64,000 bases of DNA from Caballeronia glathei. GTDB taxonomy: Bacteria > Pseudomonadota > Gammaproteobacteria > Burkholderiales > Burkholderiaceae. The stretch covers positions 1 through 64,000 of the forward strand of contig NZ_JFHC01000002.1 of assembly GCF_000698595.1 (NCBI RefSeq). The letters run 5' to 3'. Both the position numbers and the translations under genes were made by a program. Positions 30,345 to 40,034 of the stretch are shown here, piece after piece. Numbering within the stretch: position 1 is the stretch's first letter; each line of letters begins with the position of its first letter. A model generated the notes under the pieces. That model saw nothing but the letters and a program-made list of their open reading frames with translations, did no database searches and was not told where the DNA came from.

Positions 30345-31228
30345 TGGCGTCGAACGATTTCGTGTCACCGCTTTGGGCGGAAATTCGCGCGCAATACGGC
30401 GAAGCATTCGATGCAGCGCTCGTTCGCAATGTCACGGATGCGCTGGCGGAAGATGTCGGCACCGGCGACCAGACCGGGCGCCTCGTTCCCGCCGACGCCC
30501 GCCGCACGGCGCGCATCACGGTGCGCGAGGAGGCGGTGCTCTGCGGCGTGCCGTGGTTTGAGGAGGTGATGCGTCGCGTCGATCCGTCGATTGCGGTGAC
30601 GTGGCAGTATCGGGAAGGGGACCGGATGGCGGCGAACACGCCGGTCGTGCTGCTCGACGGCCCGGCTCGCTCACTCTTGACCGCCGAGCGCAACGGCCTG
30701 AATTTTCTGCAATTGCTGTCCGGCGTCGCGACTGCGACGCGTCGCTTCGTCGATGCGATCGAAGGCACTCGCGCGCGCATCCTCGATACGCGCAAGACGC
30801 TGCCGGGCCTGCGCCTCGCGCAGAAGTACGCGGTGCGCGTGGGCGGCGGCGCGAATCAGCGGCTCGCGCTCTACGACGGCATTCTCATCAAGGAAAATCA
30901 CATCGCCGCGGCGGGCGGTGTCGGTGCGGCGATGGACGCCGCGATCGCGCTCGATGCCGGCGTGCCGATCCAGATCGAAGTGGAAACGCTCGAACAGCTC
31001 GAATCGGCGCTGGCTCACCGCGCGGAGTCGATCCTGCTCGACAATTTCACCTTCGACGCGATGCGTGATGCCGTGCGCATCGCGGGCGGACGGGCCGTAC
31101 TGGAAGTGTCGGGCGGCGTCAATTTCGAGACCGTGCGCACGATCGCGGAAACCGGCGTCGACAGGATTTCGATCGGCGCGCTCACGAAGGACGTGCGCGC
31201 GACCGATTACTCCATGCGCCTGATCTAG
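30344..31228 (+). CDS. nadC: Nicotinate-nucleotide diphosphorylase (carboxylating)
   Basis: A 294-residue quinolinate phosphoribosyltransferase that takes quinolinate and PRPP to nicotinate mononucleotide. Family landmarks are ALAEDVGTGDQTGRLVP, NFLQLLSGVATATRRFVDA, ILDTRKTLPGLRLAQKYAVRVGGG, LIKENHIAAAGG and ISIGALTKDVRATDYSMR at the end. Its ATG overlaps the nadA stop (TGATG), coupling quinolinate production and use. It converges with nadB with only 16 bases between the stops. Confidence 0.96.
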   Translation: MASNDFVSPLWAEIRAQYGEAFDAALVRNVTDALAEDVGTGDQTGRLVPADARRTARITVREEAVLCGVPWFEEVMRRVDPSIAVTWQYREGDRMAANTPVVLLDGPARSLLTAERNGLNFLQLLSGVATATRRFVDAIEGTRARILDTRKTLPGLRLAQKYAVRVGGGANQRLALYDGILIKENHIAAAGGVGAAMDAAIALDAGVPIQIEVETLEQLESALAHRAESILLDNFTFDAMRDAVRIAGGRAVLEVSGGVNFETVRTIAETGVDRISIGALTKDVRATDYSMRLI

Positions 31229-31244
31229 AGCTTCTCGCCAGACG

Positions 31245-32843
31245 CTAGACCTTGATCCGCCGGGCGACCGGCGGCGTCAGCACGGTCGGCAGGGCCTTCG
31301 GCAGCGTGTCCGGCCAGTCGCGGCTGTAGTGCAGTCCGCGGCTTTCGCGCCGCGAGCACGCGCTTTCCACGATCAGCGACGCCACATCGACCAGATTGCG
31401 CAGCTCCAGTAAATCGCGGCTCACCTTGAAATTCGCGTAGTACTCGTGGATCTCGTCGCGAAGGAGCGCGATCCGGTGCTGTGCGCGGGCGAGCCGCTTG
31501 TCCGTGCGCACGATGCCCACGTAGTTCCACATCAGGCGCCGCAGTTCGTCCCAGTTGTGCGCGACGACCACTTCCTCGTCCGGATCGGAAACGCGACTTT
31601 CGTCCCAGTCGGGCAGCGGCGCGTGGCAGCCCGCCGAAAAACCGTCGGCTTCAATCGCCTGCGCCGCCGCACGGCCGACCACGAGGCACTCGAGCAGCGA
31701 ATTGCTGGCAAGCCGGTTCGCGCCGTGCAGACCTGTGCACGATGTCTCGCCGACCGCGTAGAGCCCTGCGCGATCGGTGCGGCCCGCCAGATCGGTGACG
31801 ACGCCGCCGCACGTGTAATGCGCGGCGGGCACGACCGGAATCGGCTGCTTGCTGATGTCGATGCCGAACTCGCGGCAGCGCGCGAGGATGGTCGGGAAAT
31901 GCTCTTCGAGAAACGCCCGCGGCTGGTGGCTGATATCGAGATAAACGCAGTCGATGCCGCGCTTCTTGATTTCGAAGTCGATCGCCCGCGCGACGATGTC
32001 GCGCGGCGCCAGTTCGGCGCGCTCGTCGTGGGCGGGCATGAAGCGCGTGCCGTCGGGCAGACGCAGAATGCCGCCTTCGCCGCGCACCGCTTCCGAAATC
32101 AGAAACGATTTGGCGTAAGGGTGGAACAGGCAGGTCGGATGGAACTGGATGAACTCCATGTTCGACACGCGGCAGCCCGCGCGCCAGGCCATCGCGATGC
32201 CGTCGCCGGTCGCGGTGTCGGGATTGGTTGTATACAGATAGACCTTGCCGGCGCCGCCCGTCGCCAGCACGGTGTGGGGCGCCTCGATCGTGACCGTGCG
32301 CCCGCTTTTCAGGTCTAGCGCGTACAGGCCGTGGCAGCGGTGGCCGGGCAGTCCGAGGCGGTCGGACGTGATCAGATCGATCGCGTAGTGGTCTTCCAGA
32401 ACGGAGATGTTCGGATGATTGCGCACACGCTCGTTGAGCGTGGTGACGACGGCGTGGCCGGTCGCGTCCGCCGCGTGAATGATGCGCCGGTGGCTGTGGC
32501 CGCCTTCGCGCGTCAGGTGGAATCCGAGTTCGGCGGACACGTCCTTCGTGAATGGCACGCCCTCGCTGATCAGCCATTCGATCGCGGCGCGCCCGTTTTC
32601 GACGATGAAGCGCGTCGCCGCCTCGTCACACAGTCCGCCGCCCGCGACGAGCGTGTCGTCAACGTGGTTGTCGGTGCTGTCGGCGGAATCGAGCACCGCC
32701 GCGATGCCGCCCTGCGCCCAGTCGCTCGCGCCGTCGCTGACGGTGCGCTTGGCGATGATCGCGACGCGCCGCGTTTCGGCGAGGTTCAGTGCGACGCTCA
32801 GGCCCGCGAGGCCGCTGCCTACGATTGCTACATCGAAAATCAT
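31245..32843 (-). CDS. nadB: L-aspartate oxidase
   Basis: A 532-residue FAD enzyme oxidising L-aspartate to iminoaspartate, the substrate of NadA. The FAD motif [15 protein letters not shown] is near the N terminus. [39 protein letters not shown] and [15 protein letters not shown] complete the succinate-dehydrogenase-flavoprotein-type fold. The ATG at 32843 has GGAGAAG about seven bases upstream; a longer frame reaching 32993 runs through the rpmG terminator and is rejected. It is convergent with nadA-nadC. Confidence 0.95.
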   Translation of the reverse strand: MIFDVAIVGSGLAGLSVALNLAETRRVAIIAKRTVSDGASDWAQGGIAAVLDSADSTDNHVDDTLVAGGGLCDEAATRFIVENGRAAIEWLISEGVPFTKDVSAELGFHLTREGGHSHRRIIHAADATGHAVVTTLNERVRNHPNISVLEDHYAIDLITSDRLGLPGHRCHGLYALDLKSGRTVTIEAPHTVLATGGAGKVYLYTTNPDTATGDGIAMAWRAGCRVSNMEFIQFHPTCLFHPYAKSFLISEAVRGEGGILRLPDGTRFMPAHDERAELAPRDIVARAIDFEIKKRGIDCVYLDISHQPRAFLEEHFPTILARCREFGIDISKQPIPVVPAAHYTCGGVVTDLAGRTDRAGLYAVGETSCTGLHGANRLASNSLLECLVVGRAAAQAIEADGFSAGCHAPLPDWDESRVSDPDEEVVVAHNWDELRRLMWNYVGIVRTDKRLARAQHRIALLRDEIHEYYANFKVSRDLLELRNLVDVASLIVESACSRRESRGLHYSRDWPDTLPKALPTVLTPPVARRIKV

Positions 32844-32977
32844 GCTGCCGCTTCTCCGTCGATATGGCTGTGTGCGGCTTCGGGCGCGTCGTGCGCACGA
32901 AAGTCCGTAGCCAGCAAGGATACCGTGCGACGCACGCGACGGACAGTCGGCCGAAAGGGCAGGCGGGCCGGAAATAA

Positions 32978-33008
32978 CAAAAAAGCCCCGCATGTGCGGG
33001 GCTTTTTT
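32978..33008 (-). terminator. Bidirectional-type terminator between rpmG and nadB
   Basis: GCCCCGC-4-GCGGGGC is flanked by six A on one side and six T on the other. On the minus strand it ends the rpmB-rpmG transcript before nadB. Confidence 0.9.
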
Positions 33009-33035
33009 GTCGTCTTCAGGCTCAGGAAACCAGAT

Positions 33036-33203
33036 TTATTTGATCTTGGTTTCTTTGTATTCGACGTGCTTGCGGACAACGGGATCGAATTTCTTGATCG
33101 CCATTTTTTCCGGCATATTGCGTTTGTTCTTCGTCGTGGTGTAGAAGTGACCCGTACCTGCGGTCGATTCCAGCTTGATCTTGTCGCGTGCGCCCTTGGC
33201 CAT
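33036..33203 (-). CDS. rpmG: 50S ribosomal protein L33
   Basis: A 55-residue ribosomal protein reading [18 protein letters not shown], then [15 protein letters not shown], and ending VEYKETKIK. It is the zinc-free form, with no Cys pairs. It lies 11 bases downstream of rpmB, the usual rpmB-rpmG order, and is followed by the terminator at 32978. Confidence 0.97.
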   Translation of the reverse strand: MAKGARDKIKLESTAGTGHFYTTTKNKRNMPEKMAIKKFDPVVRKHVEYKETKIK

Positions 33204-33214
33204 TTCCGTGCTCC

Positions 33215-33448
33215 TTAGACTTCACCGCGTGCGCGCAGATCTGCGAGCACGGCGTCGATACCGTTCTTGTCGATCAGGCGCAGGCCGGCGTTCGACACGC
33301 GCAGACGCACCCAACGGTTTTCGCTTTCAACGAAGAAACGGCGGTTCTGCAGGTTCGGCAGGAAACGACGCTTGGTACGGTTGTTCGCGTGGGAAACGTT
33401 GTTGCCGCTCATCGGCGCCTTCCCAGTTACTTGGCATACGCGTGCCAT
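33215..33448 (-). CDS. rpmB: 50S ribosomal protein L28
   Basis: A 77-residue ribosomal protein: [20 protein letters not shown], then [13 protein letters not shown] and a C-terminal [14 protein letters not shown]. It is the short form of proteobacteria and lacks a Cys-Cys zinc site. It is the first gene of rpmB-rpmG, preceded by a strong candidate promoter about 150 bases upstream. Confidence 0.97.
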   Translation of the reverse strand: MARVCQVTGKAPMSGNNVSHANNRTKRRFLPNLQNRRFFVESENRWVRLRVSNAGLRLIDKNGIDAVLADLRARGEV

Positions 33449-33600
33449 GAGAGCACTCCTAATACGCTTAAATTCTGAGTTCGAACGCCTTGTGACACCT
33501 TCGGTCTTGCACCCTTGGGATTACCGCTTCAGGGGTACCGACAGGAAATCACACTAACATTCGGCGCTCGGAACAGGTTGGTTGAAAGAAGCAAACCGCG

Positions 33601-33630
33601 ATTCTAGCAGCAAAAACTCAGCAATATCAA
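33601..33630 (-). promoter_or_regulatory. Candidate sigma-70 promoter of rpmB-rpmG
   Basis: On the minus strand TTGATA (33625-33630) and TAGAAT (33601-33606), each five of six consensus, are spaced by 18 bases. Transcription would start near 33594, leaving a leader of about 145 bases before rpmB. Confidence 0.65.
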
Positions 33631-33685
33631 GCCTTTTTGGTCTTATTCTCTCCGCCGCCAGGGTCGAAGCCTTCGGGCATTCACT

Positions 33686-34429
33686 TCACAGCCATCCCTG
33701 CCGGGCAAAAGAGAAGATCTCGTTCGACGCGACGACGAGGTGGTCGAGCAGCCGCACGTCGATGAGCGCGAGCGCGTCCTGAAGCGTGCGCGTGAGGCGG
33801 CGGTCGTTTGCGCTCGGCGCCACACCGCCCGAAGGGTGATTATGCGCGACGATCAGTCCTGCCGCATTCAGCGAGAGCGCCCGCCGCACGATTTCACGCG
33901 GATAGACGGCAACCCGGGTGATGGAGCCGCGCGCGGATTCCTCCGCGAGCAGCAGTTGATGCCGTGCGTCGAGATAAAGACACACGAAAACCTCATACTG
34001 ACGCGTGCCGATCAGGAGCTTCAGATAGTCCTCGACGGCGCTGGGGGAGTCGAGCAGCGCCCGGTCGCGGGCCTTCTCGGCGAGCGCGCGGCGGCACAGC
34101 TCGGATACCGCCAGCAACTGCGCCGCGCGCGCCGGTCCGATGCCGCGCAGCGCGCGCAATTCCGTGGCGGAGGCGTCGAGGACGCTTCTCAGGGTACCGA
34201 AATGCTTCAGGAGCTCGCGCGCGAGGTCCACGGCCGTCCAGCCGGGGATGCCCGCATGCAGGAACAGCGCGAAGAGCTCGGCGTCGGAAAGCGAGGCGGC
34301 GCCGTTTGCGAGCAGCCGCTCGCGCGGACGCTCACTCTCGGCCCAGTCGCAAATCGGCGTGACGGGCGACGCGGCATGGGCCGCCGCGAGCGGCGCGCCG
34401 GCGGCGACGAGTCTCAGTTTTGCGTTCAT
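33686..34429 (-). CDS. radC: RadC-family JAB-domain protein
   Basis: A 247-residue protein. The N-terminal half has helix-hairpin-helix-like segments ([18 protein letters not shown], about residues 90-107). The C-terminal half is a JAB1/MPN-type metalloprotease fold with the zinc motif [19 protein letters not shown] (about 195-213). Despite its name the family has no proven role in recombination repair, and the biochemical function is unknown. The ATG at 34429 is the only one giving a normal N terminus. It is divergent from fkpB. Confidence 0.92.
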   Translation of the reverse strand: MNAKLRLVAAGAPLAAAHAASPVTPICDWAESERPRERLLANGAASLSDAELFALFLHAGIPGWTAVDLARELLKHFGTLRSVLDASATELRALRGIGPARAAQLLAVSELCRRALAEKARDRALLDSPSAVEDYLKLLIGTRQYEVFVCLYLDARHQLLLAEESARGSITRVAVYPREIVRRALSLNAAGLIVAHNHPSGGVAPSANDRRLTRTLQDALALIDVRLLDHLVVASNEIFSFARQGWL

Positions 34430-34606
34430 GGCGCGCTCCGCGGGCCGTGTTCTATATAGTATGCGCAGTCATCCGTGGTGATCCGGCGCGGCGCGTCGGT
34501 TCGCCACTGTGGCTTACAATAGCGGTTTCGCGCGCTGCGCCCCCCGGCAGCCATGGCACACCGTGTGTGCGTCTGGTGGCCGACTGAAAGGCTTGATCCA
34601 ATACAC

Positions 34607-35062
34607 ATGAGCATCATCGATATCTCCGAGGTGAAGTCCGGCTCGCACGTCACGCTTCATTACCGGCTCGCACTGGCCGACGGTGCAGACATCATCAATA
34701 CCTTCACCGACAAGCCCGCGACGCTCCTGCTCGGCGCGGGCCAGCTCGCACCGCCGCTCGAAGCCATTCTGCTCGGGCTGAAGGTCGGCCACCATTCGAC
34801 CTTTCAGCTAACGCCGGATGAGGCGTTCGGTCCCCGTAATCCGGAATTGATCCAGCGCGTGTCGCTCGCGACGCTGCGCGAAAACAGCATGATCGGTGAG
34901 GATTTTTCTCCGGGCGATCTCGTCGAATTCAACGCGCCCGGCGGCGGCCGCTATGCGGGCGTGCTGAAGGAAGTCGGCGAAACGTCGGCGCTGTTCGATT
35001 TCAACCATCCGCTCGCCGGCCAGGCGCTGGCCTTCGAAGTGAAAATCATCGGAATTCTGTAG
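34607..35062 (+). CDS. fkpB: FKBP-type peptidyl-prolyl cis-trans isomerase, SlpA type
   Basis: A 151-residue FKBP of the SlyD-like subgroup, with an insert-in-flap domain. It reads [44 protein letters not shown], then [16 protein letters not shown] and [17 protein letters not shown], which is the family signature. It probably helps protein folding. It is directly followed by ispH (2 bases), as in E. coli fkpB-ispH. The ATG at 34607 fits the family; an in-frame ATG at 34553 would add an unsupported 18-residue extension. Confidence 0.93.
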   Translation: MSIIDISEVKSGSHVTLHYRLALADGADIINTFTDKPATLLLGAGQLAPPLEAILLGLKVGHHSTFQLTPDEAFGPRNPELIQRVSLATLRENSMIGEDFSPGDLVEFNAPGGGRYAGVLKEVGETSALFDFNHPLAGQALAFEVKIIGIL

Positions 35063-35064
35063 CC

Positions 35065-36021
35065 ATGAGCCTCGCTGATACCCTCACGGAAGTCGAAATC
35101 CTGCTCGCGCAGCCGCGCGGGTTCTGCGCGGGCGTCGATCGCGCGATCGAGATCGTGGAGCGCGCGATCAAGCTGTTCGGCGCGCCGATCTACGTGCGTC
35201 ACGAAATCGTGCACAACGCCTACGTGGTGGAGGATCTGCGCAAAAAGGGGGCGATTTTCATCGAAGACCTCGCGGACGTGCCGATGGGCAGCACGCTGAT
35301 CTTCAGCGCGCACGGCGTCTCGAAGGCGGTGCGTGCGGAAGCCGAAACGCGCGGCCTGCGCGTGTTCGACGCCACCTGTCCGCTCGTGACCAAGGTGCAC
35401 ATGGAAGTGGCGAAGATGCGCCAGGAAGGATTCGACATCGTCATGATCGGCCACAAGGGGCACCCCGAGGTCGAGGGCACGATGGGGCAGACGGGCGAAG
35501 GCATGCACCTCGTCGAGGACATCGACGACGTCATGGCACTCGCGCTGCCGGATCCGGAGCGCATCGCCTACGTGACGCAGACGACGCTTTCGGTGGACGA
35601 TGCCTCGGCGATCATCGACGCGCTCAAGTCGAAATACCCGCTCGTCAAGGAACCGAAGAAGCAGGACATCTGCTACGCGACGCAGAACCGCCAGGACGCG
35701 GTGAAGTTTCTCGCGCCGCAGTGCGACGTGGTGATCGTGGTCGGCAGCCCGAACAGCTCGAATTCGAGCCGTCTGCGCGAAGTGGCGGAAAAGCGCGGCA
35801 TTCCCGCCTATATGGTGGATTCGCCGACGCAGATCGATCCGAAATGGGTGGAGGGCAAGAAGCGCATCGGCGTGACGGCGGGCGCATCGGCGCCGGAAGT
35901 GCTCGCGCAGGCGGTGATCGCGAGATTGCGGGATCTGGGGGTGCGCAACGTGCGCTCGCTGGAAGGCATCGAGGAGACGATTTCGTTTCCATTGCCGCGC
36001 GGATTGTCCTTGCCACAGTAA
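35065..36021 (+). CDS. ispH: 4-hydroxy-3-methylbut-2-enyl diphosphate reductase
   Basis: A 318-residue [4Fe-4S] enzyme making IPP and DMAPP in the last step of the MEP isoprenoid pathway. The three cluster cysteines are C21 ([12 protein letters not shown]), C105 ([10 protein letters not shown]) and C203 ([12 protein letters not shown]). The HEIVHN motif and the [14 protein letters not shown] segment bind substrate. It begins two bases after the fkpB stop and ends in a terminator at 36029. Confidence 0.96.
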   Translation: MSLADTLTEVEILLAQPRGFCAGVDRAIEIVERAIKLFGAPIYVRHEIVHNAYVVEDLRKKGAIFIEDLADVPMGSTLIFSAHGVSKAVRAEAETRGLRVFDATCPLVTKVHMEVAKMRQEGFDIVMIGHKGHPEVEGTMGQTGEGMHLVEDIDDVMALALPDPERIAYVTQTTLSVDDASAIIDALKSKYPLVKEPKKQDICYATQNRQDAVKFLAPQCDVVIVVGSPNSSNSSRLREVAEKRGIPAYMVDSPTQIDPKWVEGKKRIGVTAGASAPEVLAQAVIARLRDLGVRNVRSLEGIEETISFPLPRGLSLPQ

Positions 36022-36028
36022 ATCAGAG

Positions 36029-36048
36029 ACGCCCTTCGGGGCGTTTTT
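36029..36048 (+). terminator. Intrinsic terminator after ispH
   Basis: ACGCCC-4-GGGCGT is followed by five T, eight bases after the ispH stop codon. Confidence 0.8.
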
Positions 36049-36350
36049 CATGGTCATTCATTAGCCCGTTTGCGCTATATTTATCGTCGTGTGCCGGACT
36101 CCAGCGGAAACGGTGCGAACAAAAGCACGCACGATCGCACTAAAATGGTGCGCCGCGTCACGCGGCTGACTTCGGCTATCCCCTTATAACGAAGCGCAAT
36201 ACAAAAACCTTACAATCCAGATTGCGCATCGTCAGTCGATTATGGTGCAACTGCTGCACAAATGCGGATCGCAACCTGGTTGCGCCAGAGCGCGAAAATC
36301 GGTCGAAAATAGCGGTTGCAATGCAGGAAAACCCCTGTCACATAACAATA

Positions 36351-36378
36351 TTGCCCGTCCCATAATTAGAGTTACAAT
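36351..36378 (+). promoter_or_regulatory. Candidate promoter of the livK-like gene
   Basis: TTGCCC (36351-36356) and TACAAT (36373-36378) are separated by 16 bases. The predicted start near 36385 lies about 58 bases before the ATG. Confidence 0.5.
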
Positions 36379-36442
36379 GCGCGCGTTCCAGGCCGGAAGG
36401 GGCCTGAAACATCGGTTTTTCAGGGCGCAGGAGACCTACTGA

Positions 36443-37657
36443 ATGCGAGTCAAGTTTGCTTACGCCGTGTCCATCGCGGCTGCGGTTGCAATGGCAACCG
36501 CATGCGGCAAGAAGAGCGATGGCGGGGCGGGCACTGAGGCATCGGCTGCAAGTTCCGCCGCCGCGCCGGCCGCGGCGGCACCGGCGAGCGCGGCGACTGT
36601 CGTGAAGATCGGCCATGTGGCTCCGCTGACCGGCTTGCAGGCGCATCTCGGCAAGGACAACGAGAACGGCGCGCGGCTCGCGGTGGAGGAAATCAGCGCG
36701 CAGGGCCTCACCATCGACGGCCGCGCGATCCATCTCGAACTGGACGCGCAGGACGACGGGGCCGACCCGCGCGTGGGAACCGAAGCGGCGCAGAGGCTCG
36801 TCGACGACCACGTGGTCGCGGTGATCGGTCACCTGAACTCGGGCGTGTCGATTCCGGCATCGAAGATCTACAGCGACGCGAACGTGGCGCAGATCTCGCC
36901 CTCGACGACCAACCCGGAATACACGAAGCAAGGTTACAAGACGACGTTTCGCGTCGTCGCGACAGACGCGCTGCAGGGTCCCGTGCTCGCCGACTACGCG
37001 ATGAAGACGCTGCACGTGAAGAAAGTCGTGATCGTCGATGACACGTCGGCCTACGGCCGCGGTCTCGCGGACGAGTTTGCAAAGACGGTGGAGGCGGGGG
37101 GCGTGAAGGTCATCGCCCGCGAGGCGACCAGCGAAAAGGCCCGCAACTTCAAGGCCATACTGACAAAAATCAAACGTGCCCAGCCCGATGCCGTGATGTA
37201 CGGGGGAATGGACGTGACGGGCGGGCCGTTCGCCAAGGAAGCGGCCGCACTGGGCATCAAGGCAAAAATCCTTGCCGGCGACGGCGTATGTACCGACAAG
37301 GTGGTGGAGCTCGCGGGCGACGCGGTGCAAAACCTGGTCTGTTCGGAGGCGGGTCTCGCGCTTTCGAAGATGGACAAGGGAGCGGACTTCTCCCAGAAGT
37401 ACGAAGCCCGTTTTCACACGCCAGTGCAGATTTACGCGCCTTTCACGTATGACGCCGTGTACGTGATCGTCGATGCAATGAAGCGCGCCAATTCCATCGA
37501 AGCGCCCAAGGTGCTCGCTGCGATCGCGTCGACCGATTTCAATGGTCTGACGGGACACATCGCATTCGACGACAAGGGCGATTTGAAGGCAGGCACGATC
37601 ACGCTGTATGACTTCAAGGACAAGAAGAAAAATGTCCTCGACGTCGTGAAACAGTGA
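36443..37657 (+). CDS. Branched-chain amino acid ABC transporter substrate-binding protein
   Basis: A 404-residue periplasmic binding protein of the LivJ/LivK (Peripla_BP_6) family. The leader MRVKFAYAVSIAAAVAMATAC resembles a lipoprotein signal with Cys at about residue 21, followed by a Gly/Ala/Ser-rich linker to residue 50. The mature domain starts VVKIGHVAPLTGLQAHLGKDNENGARLAVEEI. It should deliver Leu/Ile/Val or a related ligand to LivHMGF encoded downstream. AGGAG precedes the ATG. A hairpin separates it from livH, suggesting that the abundant binding protein is made in excess. Confidence 0.93.
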   Translation: MRVKFAYAVSIAAAVAMATACGKKSDGGAGTEASAASSAAAPAAAAPASAATVVKIGHVAPLTGLQAHLGKDNENGARLAVEEISAQGLTIDGRAIHLELDAQDDGADPRVGTEAAQRLVDDHVVAVIGHLNSGVSIPASKIYSDANVAQISPSTTNPEYTKQGYKTTFRVVATDALQGPVLADYAMKTLHVKKVVIVDDTSAYGRGLADEFAKTVEAGGVKVIAREATSEKARNFKAILTKIKRAQPDAVMYGGMDVTGGPFAKEAAALGIKAKILAGDGVCTDKVVELAGDAVQNLVCSEAGLALSKMDKGADFSQKYEARFHTPVQIYAPFTYDAVYVIVDAMKRANSIEAPKVLAAIASTDFNGLTGHIAFDDKGDLKAGTITLYDFKDKKKNVLDVVKQ

Positions 37658-37678
37658 CGTCGGGGCGTTTGCAGCCTG

Positions 37679-37712
37679 ACGGCGCCGGCTACCCGACGGC
37701 GCCGTTTTCGTA
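37679..37712 (+). terminator. Hairpin between the binding-protein gene and livH
   Basis: Two copies of CGGCGCC, each containing the palindrome GGCGCC, can pair across about ten bases and are followed by TTTTCG. It may act as a partial terminator or an mRNA-stabilising hairpin between the binding protein and the permease genes. Confidence 0.5.
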
Positions 37713-37884
37713 TCCGTCCGACATGTACTCGCCGCCACATCCGGCAGCGGGCGCGGGTCGAGGCGTTTAACCCTTACCGGTCTTTTTTTCAAGTACGCGC
37801 AGTGCCGTTCTCGATTTCGCTTCACACCGGTTTATCGGCCGGTGATAAAGCGGATATCCAGTCGCACGGGCTAAGGAGCTTTAA

Positions 37885-38835
37885 ATGGATATTTTCATCC
37901 AGCAGATCTTGAACGGTCTGGTGCTTGGCAGCGTCTACGCCATCATCGCACTGGGCTACACGATGGTGTACGGCATTCTGGGCATCATCAACTTCGCCCA
38001 CGGCGATGTGCTGATGGTCGGCGCCATGGTGGCGCTCTCTGCCATCGGCGTTATGACGAACCACTTTCCGGGCTTGCCCGGGCCGATCATGCTCGTGATC
38101 GCGCTGGCGGTGGCGGCGGTGGTGTGTGCGCTGGTCGGCTACACGATCGAGCGCGTGGCCTACCGGCCGTTACGCAAGGCACCGCGCCTCGCGCCGCTCA
38201 TCACGGCGATCGGCGTCTCGATCCTTCTCCAGACGCTCGCGATGATGATCTGGGGCCGCAACCCGCTGCCGTTCCCGCAACTGCTGCCCACCGATCCGAT
38301 CAACGTGATCGCCGCGACGGAAACGCGTCCGGGCGCCGTGATCTCGATGACCGAAATCGTGATCATCGTGGTCGCGTTCCTCGTGATGGCGGGCCTGCTC
38401 CTGCTCGTGCACAAGACCAAGCTCGGCCGCGCGATGCGGGCGATCGCCGAGAACCCCGGCGTCGCGAGCCTGATGGGCGTGAACCCGAACTTCGTGATTT
38501 CCGCGACCTTCATGATCGGCTCGGCGCTTGCCGCGCTCGCCGGCGTCATGATCGCGTCCGAATACGGCAACGCGCACTTCTACATGGGCTTCATTCCGGG
38601 CCTGAAGGCGTTCACGGCCGCGGTGCTGGGCGGGATCGGCAACCTGGGCGGCGCCATGGTCGGCGGCGTGCTGCTGGGTCTCATCGAACAGCTTGGCGCG
38701 GGTTACATCGGCAACCTGACGGGCGGCGTCTTCGGCAGTAACTACCAGGACGTGTTCGCTTTCATCGTGCTGATCATCGTGCTTGTGTTCCGTCCGTCCG
38801 GCTTGCTCGGCGAACGTGTTGCAGACCGGGCTTAA
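37885..38835 (+). CDS. livH: Branched-chain amino acid ABC transporter permease LivH
   Basis: A 316-residue inner-membrane permease. It opens with the LivH signature IFIQQILNGLVLGSVYAIIALG and MVYGILGIINFAHGDVLM. It has multiple hydrophobic helices and the EAA-like loop GRAMRAIAENPGVASLMGVNP (about residues 180-200) for contact with LivG/LivF. It heterodimerises with LivM. The ATG is preceded by AAGGAG. It is the second gene of the operon, 227 bases after the binding-protein gene. Confidence 0.96.
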   Translation: MDIFIQQILNGLVLGSVYAIIALGYTMVYGILGIINFAHGDVLMVGAMVALSAIGVMTNHFPGLPGPIMLVIALAVAAVVCALVGYTIERVAYRPLRKAPRLAPLITAIGVSILLQTLAMMIWGRNPLPFPQLLPTDPINVIAATETRPGAVISMTEIVIIVVAFLVMAGLLLLVHKTKLGRAMRAIAENPGVASLMGVNPNFVISATFMIGSALAALAGVMIASEYGNAHFYMGFIPGLKAFTAAVLGGIGNLGGAMVGGVLLGLIEQLGAGYIGNLTGGVFGSNYQDVFAFIVLIIVLVFRPSGLLGERVADRA

Positions 38836-38849
38836 GGGAGAAGACCAAA

Positions 38850-40019
38850 ATGACATCGATTCAACCGATTGAGCCGTCCACAACGCTCATTCCCGAGAAA
38901 AAAGGCGCGAAGACCTACGCGATCACCATCCTGGTGGCGGCGCTCGTGATCATGGCGCCGATGGTGATCGGCGCGGCGGGCGGCAACTACTGGGTGCGCG
39001 TGCTCGACTTCGCGATGCTGTACGTGATGCTCGCGCTGGGCCTGAACGTGGTGGTCGGCTTCGCCGGCCTGCTGGATCTGGGCTACATCGCGTTCTACGC
39101 GGTCGGCGCCTACACGGCGGCACTGCTTTCCTCGCCGCAACTGTCGACGCAGTTCGAATGGATCGCGCATCTCGCACCCGGCGGGCTGCACGTGCCGTTC
39201 CTGCTGATCGTGCCGTGCGCGATGGCGCTCGCAGCGACCTTCGGCGTGCTGCTCGGCGCACCGACGCTGCGTCTGCGCGGCGACTACCTGGCCATCGTGA
39301 CGTTGGGCTTCGGGGAAATCGTCCGGATCTTCATGAACAACCTCGATCGCCCGATCAACATCACGAACGGCCCGAAGGGCATTACCGGTATCGATCCGGT
39401 GACGGTGGTGGGCTTCAACCTGTCGCAGACTCATGAACTGTTCGGACTGAAGTTCCCGTCCGTCTACATGTATTACTACCTGTTCGTGCTGTGCGCGCTG
39501 TTCGTGATCTGGGTCTGCACGCGCCTGCAGCACTCGCGCATCGGCCGCGCGTGGGCCGCGATCCGCGAGGACGAAATCGCCGCGAAGGCGATGGGCATCA
39601 ACACCCGTAACGTCAAGCTGCTCGCGTTCGCGATGGGCGCGTCGTTCGGCGGGCTGTCGGGCGCGATGTTCGGTGCGTTCCAGGGCTTCGTGTCGCCGGA
39701 ATCGTTCACGTTCTGGGAATCGATCGTCGTGCTGGCGTGCGTGGTGCTCGGCGGCATGGGCCACATTCCGGGCGTGATTCTCGGCGCGGTGCTGCTCGCC
39801 GTGTTCCCCGAATTCCTGCGCTCGACGATGGGACCGCTGCAGCACGCCATCTTCGGCCATCAGATCGTCGATACCGAAGTCATCCGTCAGCTGCTGTACG
39901 GCCTGGCGATGGTGCTGATCATGCTGTATCGCTCGGAAGGCCTGTGGCCGGCGGCGAAACACGAAGACAAGATCGCGAAGATCGCGAAGCGCGCTGGCAA
40001 GAAGCCGGTGCGCGCCTGA
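38850..40019 (+). CDS. livM: Branched-chain amino acid ABC transporter permease LivM
   Basis: A 389-residue permease partner of LivH. The N-terminal cytoplasmic stretch (about 25 residues) is followed by helices. The hallmark LGLNVVVGFAGLLDLGYIAFYAVGAYTAALL is at about residues 60-92. The coupling loop is GRAWAAIREDEIAAKAMGIN (about 233-252), and GGMGHIPGVILGAVLL is near the end. It lies 14 bases after livH and 15 before livG. Confidence 0.96.
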   Translation: MTSIQPIEPSTTLIPEKKGAKTYAITILVAALVIMAPMVIGAAGGNYWVRVLDFAMLYVMLALGLNVVVGFAGLLDLGYIAFYAVGAYTAALLSSPQLSTQFEWIAHLAPGGLHVPFLLIVPCAMALAATFGVLLGAPTLRLRGDYLAIVTLGFGEIVRIFMNNLDRPINITNGPKGITGIDPVTVVGFNLSQTHELFGLKFPSVYMYYYLFVLCALFVIWVCTRLQHSRIGRAWAAIREDEIAAKAMGINTRNVKLLAFAMGASFGGLSGAMFGAFQGFVSPESFTFWESIVVLACVVLGGMGHIPGVILGAVLLAVFPEFLRSTMGPLQHAIFGHQIVDTEVIRQLLYGLAMVLIMLYRSEGLWPAAKHEDKIAKIAKRAGKKPVRA

Positions 40020-40034
40020 GGCGGGGGAATAAAA

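Larger units (their letters stand above)
36022..36442. other. Intergenic region before the branched-chain amino acid operon
   Basis: These 421 bases contain the ispH terminator at the left end and a candidate promoter at 36351-36378. The rest is AT-rich relative to the flanks, with several A/T hexamers of the TACAAT type (for example near 36209), so more than one promoter may exist. No coding frame is evident. Confidence 0.5.

Noticed and set aside
31245-32993. nadB starting at 32993.
   Set aside because: The extra 50 residues would be encoded by the intergenic region reaching into the rpmG terminator; the internal ATG has a ribosome-binding site and the family N terminus.
36022-36442. A small RNA gene before the liv operon.
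   Set aside because: There are promoter-like hexamers but no terminator-like hairpin after them and before the binding-protein gene, so the evidence is too weak.
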